Assembly (NCBI GenBank): GCA_029964075.1
Contig: CM057149.1
Location: 3,978,465-4,042,464, forward strand
Source: Patiria pectinifera
Lineage: Eukaryota > Echinodermata > Asteroidea > Valvatida > Asterinidae
Length of the DNA: 64,000 bases
Direction: 5' to 3'
Positions 39,801-51,800 of the stretch are shown here, in pieces. Under the pieces are notes generated by a model. The model ran no database searches. It was not told the DNA's origin and saw nothing but the letters and a program-made list of their open reading frames with translations. Position numbers and translations under genes: made by a program. The first letter of the stretch is position 1. The number at the start of each line of letters is the position of its first letter.

Positions 39801-42800
39801 TTTAACACTTAAAAATTGTAACAAATACGATAAAATCGTACTAGTTGGCAGGTATGCTACCGTATTTGAACAAGTACCCCACATGGTAACCAGTGTGGGA
39901 GTGGTTGGTTGTGGGAACCATTAAATGGTGTGCTAAAGGTAAATTTTACCTTTAGCACACAATGCTTGACTGTTACTACCGTATTTGAACAAGTACCCCA
40001 CATGGTAACCAGTGTGGGGTTGGTTGGTTGTGGGAACCATTTACATGTAGCACACAATATTTCACTGTTACTACCATATTTGAACAAGTACCCCACATAG
40101 TAACCAGTGTATGGTTGGTTGTGGGAACCATTTACATGTAACACACAATATTTGATTCACCGTATTTGAACAAGTACCCCACATGGTAACCAGTGTGGGG
40201 TTGGTTGGTTGTGGGAACCATTTACATGTAGCACACAATGTTTGACTGTTACTACCGTAATTGAACAAGTACCCCACATGGTACCCAGTGAGGGGTTGGT
40301 TGGTGGTGGGAACCATTCACATGTAACACACAATATTTGATTGTTACTATCATTGAACAAGTACCCCACATATGGTAACCTGTGTACATGTGGGGTTGGT
40401 TGGTTGTGGGAACCCCTTTGCATTCATTGTTAAACAGCCATACATTTCCACAAGTACCCCACGTGGTAATACCAGTGTGGGGTTTTGTGGAGTTGGGTGA
40501 CTCTGGAACCAATCAATTGCCAGTCATTGCTTTACAGGCCCAGCACATTTTCAATTGCACATGGCCGTTGTTGTTATCATCTACATGTAGCACCCACTGT
40601 TTTTTACAAGCGTACATGTACAGTACATTTGCACACAAGTACCCCACATGGCAAGCAGTGTGGACTTGGCTGGTGTTACTATTTGGCAGTTTGTGCTTCA
40701 CATACCGGGCCATTTTTAACACCCCCACCTCCCAACAGTTACAAGTCTGTTTTAGTTTTCAAAAACAAAACATGTAATACAGTAATTCCCAGGATAGAAG
40801 TAGAAATAAAATAAAACTTACCACATCCTAATTATTCTATTGTGTGAAGTGCTTGGAGTGGTGAAGAAAAATCGAAAACATGAGCCTTCTTCCTTCTCTC
40901 TTTGCCTTCCCTCTTCCTCTGATATGAGGTCGCCATTATATATGCACAGAAATTCCCCCTTATGAAGTTGTTCAGTTGCAAACACACCTCTTCCTGTTGA
41001 CATGGCAAAAAGTGAACAATTCTGTAAATATACCATTTGTTCATTGTAGTCACTGAAAATAGAATTGTCCCATTCAAAGCTGTTTAAAATGTGCAACTTG
41101 ATCAGAACTGCGAATACTATCGGACATTGAGTCAACTCAATGTTCTACAGAAAGATCAGCTGAACAAGTACTTTTGAGGTGCAGTATATCCACGACCTAA
41201 TAATGAATCATCTTGGGCTTCTATCTTGGTCAGCAAAGACTGGAATCAGAGATTTCAGGATAAAATCTCAAACACCAAACCAAAATACTAACATATACTT
41301 CCCTAAACCTTATAAAATGAGCTTTCGCTTCAAATTTCTTGCAACAAATAGTATTTTATAGAAAAACCAATGTGCGATATGTCTTACCTTTAGAAACTGT
41401 TTCCTGCACGACAAACTTCTGCAGGTCCCTCCCAGTCCGTTTTGATGTTGTAGCAACATCAATTGGGTTCACTGCACCACTTCGAGCAGATTTGCGAGTT
41501 TTCCTTGGTGATCCACCAGGATGGACTCTGTAATTTCCAAAGCATTTTAGTTGTTTTAAAATTTCAAAAGTGAAAGGGGGGGAGGGGAGGGGGGCATAAA
41601 TTTTCGGTGCCCCCCCCCCCCACCACACAAAAAACTTGGTGTGCGTGTGCAAAAAAAAAGACGGCGCTGTCAAAGTGAATCCATGCGTGCGTGCTGCAGG
41701 CGGGGATCACAAAAACGTCTTTAAACCAAGACTACAGTGCGCGTTGTCAATATCAGTGAAGTCACCATCAGCGATACGTGAATTTCAACCTGTGAACATT
41801 GCTCCACATTTTGAGGCCTCATTTTCTCACTTTTTTGAAAGGTAAGAATTAATACACCGATAGTGTTCGTGTCTTCCTTGATCCTTAGCGCTTTGTGGGG
41901 GCAAGCAGCAGTTTTGTAAGCGGCCGTTTTCCGTGACTTTTTGTGGCGATTAGTGTGGTAGATCATGGGGGGTTCGATGTGCAGACTTTTTGAACAACAT
42001 CTCGTAGGGCTCTTGCTTGGACCCTACTAACTATCACCCGACCATGTCCAAATATTAAAAAGGTGATAAGTTGGGTCCAAGTTACGCGGACTACGATATT
42101 GTTGATGTATCGGATAGCATGCAAAATGTCGTTTGAAAAAAATTGACTCCCTTTGGAACATCAGAACTTTCAAAAAAAAAAGGTGTAATTTCACCAAATT
42201 TTCAACGTGTTGTAAAGTTCACATAGGCCCTAACTCGTAGGTGGGTGATTCCATAAATTTGGGGTCCACTTTGGTGTCCCAGTTACATCTGACATAATGT
42301 AAGATTTTGTAATTCAGTACACATGTCTCTAAGCGTGATTGCAGTTGTACAGCATTATGGAGAAACACGTTGCATCGTAGAGTCGTAGCTTTTTCGACAG
42401 TGGGATTTTGGACTTCCTGATCCAGATTTTCCAAAAGGACTGGAATGCCATGTTGCCAATTACATGACGTGCAGTACATGTAGGTAAATGTACTACCGGT
42501 ACATGTAGGTCTAATACTAGTCCGAGTAACTTGGCCGCACAAATCGCCTTTTTTAACATTTGGACAGGTTTGGCGATAGTAGCGTCCAAGCGCAAACTCG
42601 CATTGAAATCCCTGTGTGTGACACGCGTCCACAAAAAAAACAAAAAACCCTTGATCATTTTCAGCCCCCAAATAGCCGTAAAACGACAAGATATGCAGCC
42701 TAAGACATGTAAGATATCTGTAGACTTCCCTGATTAAGTGGGTGGTATACTGGTTGACTTACCATCTGGACGGAAAGTTGAATTTGCAGCTATATTCCGA

Positions 42801-45800
42801 CAAGTTATTCTCACCGTACCACTGCGTCGCGTCGTTCACATAAAATTTATTTGAATTGTCAGCTACATTGTTGTTATGTTATTGTCATGTGACCCCGGGG
42901 CTCACGTGACGTGACGCATAATCCCATTTAGGGGGAACAATTGTCTCATGCGATAAAAAGGAGTTTTTGGGCATCCAATCTTAACATCTTGTCTTTATAT
43001 AGTTGACAAAAAGGTTGTTACTTCTAAAGATGTTTAGATTGGATGCCCAAAACTCCTTTTTATTGCATGAGAAACTTGTCCCCCCCCCCCTATTTTAAGA
43101 ATGGGATTATGCACGTCATGTCACGTGAGCCCCGGGATCACATGACAATAACATAACAACAGCTGACAATTCAAATAAATTTTACGTGAACGACGCGACG
43201 CAGTGGTACGGTGAGAATAACTTGTCGGAATATAGCTGCAAATTCAACTTTCCGTCCAGATGGTAAGTCAACCAGCATACCACCCACTTAATCAGGGAAG
43301 TCTACAGATATCTTACATGTCTTAGGCTGCATATCTTGTCGTTTTATGGCTATTTTGGGGCTGAAAATGATCAAGGTTTTTTTTGTTTTTTTTGTGGACG
43401 CGTGTCACACACAGGGATTTCAATGCGAGTTTGCGCTTAAGGACTCTACTATCGCCAAACCTGTCCAAATGTTAAAAAAGGCGATGTGTGCGGCCAAGTT
43501 ACTCGGACTCGTCTAATAAGGGCCTAATTTTGACAAACTTACCTTATGCAATATTTAGAACGATAGACAGCCATATAATTGTACTAAAGCAACGAATGTA
43601 CCCAGCAGCAAGCCAATCAATAGGGTGACACAACAATAATTTAAATTGTTTGCATGTTGCAGTTCTGATTTCAGTTGTTTACACTTGGTACATTCAAGTT
43701 TTGGCCTTGTACTGGTTGTAGTAGAAGCAGAACCCGAGGCTGCAGAAGGTTCCTCATGATCAGAATCATTGTGATGAACTAAAGTGCTGTCCCGGTTGGA
43801 GGGCAGTGAAATTGAGAAATCATCGCTTGATAGTGACATGCCACATAAATCTCTCAGTGTAGGCATTTTTTCAACATGGCTGCACGCCTACCGCCGGTAA
43901 CGTTAGGATTCATTTCGTTACAATATAATGTGTATAGCCTAGGCCTACATACATACATGGCCCTAGCCTAGGCATAAAGCAATCAAGTTATCAACTAAAT
44001 GTGCCAAAAAGTAAACTTACTGTTTATATCCACGTCGATCCATGTCCAAAAGTCACTCATAAGTCTGTCCTATGGGTTTTATCTTCAGGGAAAACGCTCC
44101 ACTTTAGCATCTTTAGTGGCCATCGAGGCAGACATTTTCACTAAATTGCAGCGCACGCCGTAATCTATGTGTGTGAGCACCACATGTTGTCACTTGTGGG
44201 GCACCAGTATTGTGCCAACAAAAGAGGGCGCTATACTGTGTATGAACATGTAACTAGCACAGCTAATCTAGCCTTATTCTAGTGCCAAAATAACAACACG
44301 TTCACAAGACCGCCTTAAGGGGTATCACTTTTTTTTTTATTTCTAGAGGTCATTCAAGGTCAGTGAAGAAAACTGAGAGAATATCTTTATGGGGTACTGA
44401 TTTTGTACCCCACAAAGGCATTGTACCCCATATGGGTATGATGGAGTTGACAAGGTACCCCATATCTAGCCCTGCGTGAGAGCAATCAAATCACGCACTA
44501 AGCAAGAATAGGATTATCAAACATAAAAAAAAATACCAAAAATTAGTACAGGAACATTATTTGACCATTTTAAAATGTGGAGGGATCACTGGAAATCATA
44601 TAAAGCCATTAAAACCCAACACTATTGATTCAATTAACACCATGGGATGAAAGAATTCTTAAACCTGTTGGTTCGGGTGCGTGGGTTCGGGAATTGAGGA
44701 GCAGACGTTTATGAAGGAATTCATTTGACGGGGGGGTGAGAAGATGGTGATGTAATTTATGTCTGTTATCTTTGAGTTTGTTGAAATACGTTTCACCTAA
44801 TTCACTACGCCTCTAATGCAGTGGTTGTAGTTTAACCCTAACTTTAACCTGTCTAGATGGACCTAAGGCCAAAAAAAAAGTCCCCGGCTTCTGGTATGCG
44901 CGCGCGTCGCCGTAGCCATGCGCGTCGGCAAAATGAAAATGTTTTTTTTTTTTCAATACAAGATGATGTTTCAAAACCGCCAAACTCACTGGTTTGACTG
45001 GAATTCTGCTGCTGCACAATTTTAACGTGTTTTTAGATGGGGTTATGATCGAGAATAAGATTTATGTGGCCTCTCTGGACTCCCATATATTTGCACTAAG
45101 TTTAGTCGAGCACCATTTGCAGTCATCAGCCGACATTTGAAGAAAAAAAAAAAAAAAACCAGGTAAAAAAAAAAAAGCCGCGTCGCCGCACCACTTTTGG
45201 GGCAAGCTCCATACCAGAAACCGGAGACTTTTTTTTGGCCTAAGAGCTCCTTTCTGATCCATTTCAATTTTATTGCACATCTTTGGTAGGCTGCTATGCC
45301 AAACTTGGCAAGCATATTCCAACACAGGTCTGATCACTGATAGGTAAATGGTAAGTATTTCTCTTTGGCCTATACCAACACATTTGAGTTGATATAACAT
45401 GTACAGTATTTTACCAGCATTAGACAAAACATAGTCTAGATGGGCGTTCCATGACAAGTCCGATGATAGAATGACGCCAAGTTCTTTTGCTTCGCTAACT
45501 CTTTCAACAACAATAGTTGGCAAGTTATTGGCATCAGACGAATCATTATTAATCAAATAAACAGCTCTTGAGTCTTGTTTGCGTTGATTTTCATGTCGTT
45601 CTCCCTCGACCACTGGCAAGCTATGTTTGCTGACTCCTGCAGTATCGATGCCGAACCTTTCTTGCAGATCCCGAAGATGACACTGTCATCAATATATTTG
45701 AAGATATGACATGGAGAGGGGAGATCGTTGATCTGGACTAGAAAGTCTTTAGGTCATGATAGTGTCCCTTGTGGAACACTATCTGTCAACCAGGAAAGCA

Positions 45801-48800
45801 GCCATCCAACGCACAAGATGTTGATCCAGCCCAATATTGATCAATTTCTGGATGAGAATGTGGTGGTTGATGTGATCGAATGCCTTGGACTATTCCATTA
45901 GTAGGACTCTAACAAAATTACCTGTCTTGTCAGTGGCCTTGTACCATTGATGAGTCTGTTGTGCTGGTCCCAGGGATGCAGCCAAACTGATTGGAGTCTA
46001 TTTTGCCCTTAATTCCATCAGACACCCAGTCTAGCATGGACTCGGAGACTTTGGCAGCAATGGTGGTCAAATACATGGATCTAATATCGCTCTCTATTAA
46101 CCTTGGTGGGTGTTTCTTGGCGGCGGGATGACATCTGCAGTTTTCCAACTGGATGGGACGACACCTTCCCTCACTGAACTATCAACAATGGCAGTCAATG
46201 AGGCAGCAAGCAGTGTGAGCATTCGCGTAGAATCCAAGCAAGTACTCCATCGGACCAAGTGGCCTTATTAACGTTGACATTGTCCAGGGCCTTTTTCGTT
46301 GTATCCACGTCGATGGTGAACTTTGTGCATGCAAAGGGTCCGTTATCTGGAAAATTGGGTGAGTGTCATCCAATCGGGGCTAGTCGCAGCTGACTGCAAC
46401 GAAAAAGCCATTGATGTCATCCGCAAGTAACTGGAGATCGCCATCCGCCACAGTATAGCAAAACCTTGCAAGCCTCCATCGCCGCTGGTTGATAGTCCCA
46501 TGAGTGACTTCATGTGCTTCCACCGGGGCCGTATCATAAGTCCGACGCCTCATAGGTCTGACGCCTCATAAGTCCGAAATTTCGGACTTATGAGGCGTCG
46601 GACTTATGAGGCATACAATTTATTTATTCCGCCTCATAGGTCCGACGCCTCATAAGTCCGACGCCTCGGTCCGACAACGGAAAAACGAGGCGTTTAATTT
46701 GTCGGACTTACGAGGCGTCGGAGCTATGAGGCGTCGGATCTATGAGGCGTCGGACTTATGAGGCGTCGGACCTATTAGGCGTCGGACTTATGGGTCTTTA
46801 TTTGGTTAGGGGATGCGATTTTGTCGGACTAATAAGGCGTCGGACATATGAGGCGTCGGACTTATGAGCGGACCCCCTTCCACCAATCCTTGGATGAAAC
46901 CCTCTCCAATGGGGCAATCTTGGACTGATAAAACTCCTGCCGTAGACGTACGGCAGCACGATGCACCTTATTGCGAAGGTTTCTTGCCAAGTCCATGTTA
47001 CCTGTCATCCTTGCGCCCTGACGTCTCCGCACTAACTTCCTGATAGCGTCGGTGACCCGGGATTTGCCGTTAGTGTGACGTGTGACCACCTTGACAGGGA
47101 AACATGATTCCATTAATGATCTTAGGGTGGACTGGTAAAACTAACATTGTTCCTGGCAGTTGTCCAAGTTAGACAGTTTTTCCCAGTTGATCACAGATAA
47201 CGCTGACGTCCTTCTCCTGACGACCCATGCACCTGGTGGTGACCTTGAGGGTGTGTCCACTGTTCAATAATGGAGCGTCTGCTGGCAACAACAATACCAT
47301 GTTGTGGTCGTATGTTCCAAGTTTGGGAAAGTACAACAGGTTTGTTGTACGCTTGTGACACGTTCGTCCAGATCTTGTCCAGGATTTATTGCTGACGCGT
47401 CGGCTGATCAACAATCTGTTTGAAACCGTTATGTGATCGAAGAAATGAATCTCTATGCTGATTGAAGTCCCCGGCCAATATTACACCGCTTGAAGGGTGT
47501 GTACGGAAAGTATCGATGATATGGTCATGCATTGACATGTTGACTGCGTCTGGTGGGTGATAAACACAGCCTACAGCCAAACATGAAAACTGTCTTGGTA
47601 ATCTCCGTGTTCTCATTGATATCCAAACAACTTCATGTGTGTCATCCTCCAGATCATGTAGTCTCTTGTATGGAATAGTGTTCCTTATGTAAAACGCGGC
47701 TCTATCTTTCCGCTCACACGCAAAGCCAGGCATGGCCACTGCATCATTGGATACATGTTAATTGAACCATGTCTCAGACACACAGGCGATATCCACGTGG
47801 TTGTTATTGGTAACAGCCAGCAGTTCGTCGGATTTGTCGATGCTCAAGGAGCGTTCGTTCAGATTCAAAACAAATGGAAACTCCCACTGTCTCTTAGTAA
47901 TACTGACAGCCACTACATTGGAGGAATTGATGCCGACCGGGTTTACTTATCAGTTCTTTAGTCTAGCAGGCCTGATGCTAGTGGGTATTGTGCATACTCT
48001 TTTGTTGCCGCCCCTGTAGCCTCTCCTAGTAGGTTTAATGGGATTCAGTCCGAGGGCCTTAATCCTCTTCCATAGGGCGTTCGGTAGTGGTCATTTGTTC
48101 CTCAATACAGCTTCACCAATGCCTCCTAGTTGGGTTGTGGAGTTACGTTTCGTGGTTGAGCGACTTTCGACGATATCACACAGCGTGCAGTATCACATTT
48201 CAAGAAGAAAAATTATGGCACTATTTGCCATGTACAACACACATATGTTCCTTTGGAGATCTCCAGTATATGCTACAACCACATTCCAAGATTTTTTAAC
48301 TTTTAGGATCCTAATCCGTATTGAAAAAGCTGAAATTAGCAGAAATATCGGGAGAGATGTCGGAGGTGCAGCCGCATGGCGTCACACTCACTATATTAAA
48401 TTGTACGTTGAGGTATCGGAAATACCATCTCATCACCTTTATGGATGAGATACTCGTATTCGAACGGCTGTGCCTTTGGTAAAAAATGTTGATCTTTCCA
48501 TTGTCTTATATTTCCAGTTAAATAACAAACACATTGGGTTTGACAAAAGACATTTGTAGATTTCCGGCTGCCAGAATCTGATTGTCCAATGTGGCGTCCA
48601 TATATAGGCCTACAGTACGTTTCCCTTGAAATAATGCCAGTTTGTTTCTCATCAAGGCCTGTGATGGGCTTAAGTGGCTTTCATTAAAAAGTTAAAAAGT
48701 TATAATTATGTTCAGAACATTAATCCCTCGTTGCTATCAATCTCTAGATCGAACCCATTAGGCTGTTTTGGTTGCATTGGTACAAACGGTTTTGTGTCTA

Positions 48801-51800
48801 TTTATAGGTGATTCAACCAGCCTCAGTCAACACGAGTTGATGATTGGTCTTGAAAGAGAAAGTCAGAAAGTAAGTTACATGCAGCAGAGCAATAAAAAGA
48901 CAAAGTTGACTGTTAGTAAAAACCTCAGCTGGAAATGTTTGTTATATAGTTTTAAATAAATGTATGTGCCAAGTTGCAACCGAGGCTTTATATTCACTTG
49001 AAACATATTTTTGTTGCAACACAGTTTGTGTTAAAAAGAGTGACCTGTTCAGCTTTCATATAAACAAAAAAGGATACTCTTTCCATACTTGCAATGGGAA
49101 TCGATGGGTTTTCCTGATATGTAGCTTAAATCACAATACTACCAGAGTGCACTTTAACCTGTGAATAACAAGGCAAATGTATAGTTATCCTCTTATTTTT
49201 AGCTGTAAGCTTAAAATTTAGTATAAAAGTAACTGGCTCATTTTCTCGAGGTCATGGGTTATCAACCTTTTAACTTTTAATGTCTCCTAGTTGTTGGCAA
49301 GGTAAGAATATTATTGGCGAATATCAGTAAAAAAGCATGCTACAATAAATCAGAAAAAAAAAAAATCTTCAGGATGTTTAGCATGGGGTATGTGGCACAA
49401 ATACAGAAGTCCAAAATTTGAGACATTTATGAATATATAGTCGTTCAGGCTATTATAGAAGCAGGATATGGGTTTAAAGTGAAAGGAGATAATATTGAGT
49501 GAGAAAAAAACCAGTGAGCATAAAAATAGAAAGAATCATGTAAACCTTTTCGCGGTACGTGACTGTGAAGCACGGTGGACGACGGTGGTGATAGTGCGTT
49601 AGCCCTCCATCGGTATGAATAAACACACAATGTTATACAGTGTTTCGAACAACAACGTTTAGGTGATATATCTACTTTTCTATAGTATGGTGTTATTAGA
49701 TACAAGGAACAGTGCCAAAAATCAATTGGCAGGTACAGGTATTAATATTTTCCCAAAGCTGGCACTTCGCTCATTTAATGTGACAATGATAACCCGTAAA
49801 CCAAGTTAATTTGCAGCTCATGATCAGTTTGTATAGGCTAATTTGCTTCTTTTCTTTTTTTCTCCTTTTTAATGATGACTAGGAACAATCTCAGCCTAGA
49901 CTTGCATACCAACCTCAAGCATCATCATCACGTTAGTAATATTATCACGTTATAAATTATGTAATTATTCACATTTAATTGAAATTAGAGTGTGTAGACC
50001 CCCAAATGGGACCACGTCTCAACCACAAACGTAGCAGCACTGTCTCCAAAAAACCGCACCCACATTGACCACAACTGCTGTTGCAAATGTAATGGTGGAA
50101 TCACACAGTTTGGCATTTGGGGACATAAAGCAGTATGATGTTTTCTAATTATTCAACAATGACTTCTTTATACGATAGCTTCACAAACCCAGACAATTGA
50201 AACAAAACCACGTGGCACAACGAAAAAGTCATTAATTCAAGACGAAGTCATTAAAAAAGCTGTATCTATGAGGAGGGACATGAGATATAGTTATCAGTTA
50301 ACAGATGTTAATCCTACTCTTAACATCTGGGATTTTGCCGGCCAAGATTTGTACTACACAACGCACCAGGTAAGCAACATTTGTTTGTGTTAAATGTTTA
50401 CATGTAATTAAGTGCTGCATGGTGGTGCATCAGCTATGGCACCTAACAATTATATAACAAAAAATTCCTTCAAGAAAAACTAGCAAATTGTACTGCACTG
50501 AAATAATGATAAGTAGATGTATGTTAAACTTATTACCGTACCATATTGTACTGCCTGAATCCTTCTCATGCGTAACTCAAAAATACTGAAGAATGCATGG
50601 TGCGGGTCAAATTGAATGGCCTCGTCCTTGACCCCTAAACAGTCCATTTAAATATCGAAATGGGCGTGCCTTTTATACCACACAATCAAATGTTTATGGA
50701 GCTTAATGTTTATTGAACTTGTTGGAAAATTGTTTTGTATCAGTTGTATAGAACTTAACAAATTTAACAAACAAAAAGTCTTTTGCATCATATAGAATTA
50801 CCCAATGGAGTTATTCGCTCTTTTTTTCATCAAATTTTAAAAATCTTTTTGTAGACATTTCTGTCTTCTCGAGCGGTCTACCTGGTTGTTTTCAACCTCA
50901 GCCAAGCTCTTGACAAACGATTGCGTGTAAGCACAATTTATTTTGTTTCAAGATTCATATGAAAACTAGTCTGAGGATCATTCATTCACATGTGCAGAAC
51001 CACACAACGAACGTCTGATATAGTATCCAAGTTTCCACATTAATGTTCATGCGATCCCGTGCGCCAGCCAACAGGAGTCGACTTTTAATAGAAATTGCGA
51101 CGTAATTGTGGACTATAAGCTGTTGATTGATCAATTTGGCCAGCTACTCTGTTTTTGTCACACAACAATGGGTTTAATACGGAAGACGCAAAAGTAGTCG
51201 CCCGCTGAATGATGAGAATTTGGAGGTCAGAACGCTTCTTGCTCTAATTAATTACCGAATCTGCGCGAATATCATAGATGCTTGGGTGCAAGCGGCTATT
51301 CTATAGACTATATAAAAAAATGATGCACTCACAAATAGATTTATAATGTTTATATAGTGATTTGAATTAGTTCAACGGCAACAATTTAGCACCTTTCCAA
51401 ATGATTTATATCCAGAACAGACCATGTGTTTGAGAATTTATATGGCCTATGCCAAATTTCAAAAGGATATCTTGTACAGTTTTCCTGTCAGTGATTGCAA
51501 ACAAAATGGTGATATTGCTTGGGTGAATCAAGTAGACATGCAGTTACTACCATGGTTTGGCAGATAAGAAAAATGATGGCTCTATCCCATTCAGAGACGC
51601 CTCTCCTATAGCCTGGCTTGTGAATAAAAAATGTGCCTAAGAACAACACATTGAGTTATTCGATGGTGTAACATTGTGTGGTTTATTATTTTCAATTGAG
51701 ATGTATGAAAGGGGTCTCAAAAATTGGGTAAAAAATATGAAGGAGAAATCAATGGAAGTTTTGACCGTAGCCAAGTTTACCCAGGCAGTGGGCAGTGGTC

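Larger units (their letters stand above)
35490..40485. repeat. 95-bp satellite in three blocks within the SET intron
   Basis: The unit contains GAACAAGTACCCCACATGG, CCAGTGTGGGGTTGGTTGGT and GGGAACCATTTACATGTAGC. Blocks lie at 35490-35700 (2 copies), 36165-37205 (about 11) and 39855-40485 (about 7). Spacing is 95 bp with a few truncated units. The blocks are separated by a 460-bp insertion and by a large palindrome, so one array was probably split. Short ORFs in it are repeat artefacts. Confidence 0.9.

Noticed and set aside
35413-40512. Many 60-140 codon ORFs in the 95-bp satellite
   Set aside because: All are translations of the same tandem unit, with no start, splice or domain support.
42219-42689. 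156-codon minus-strand ORF with Cys and Tyr
   Set aside because: Most of it lies in one arm of the 994-bp palindrome and is repeated in the other arm; no domain recognised.
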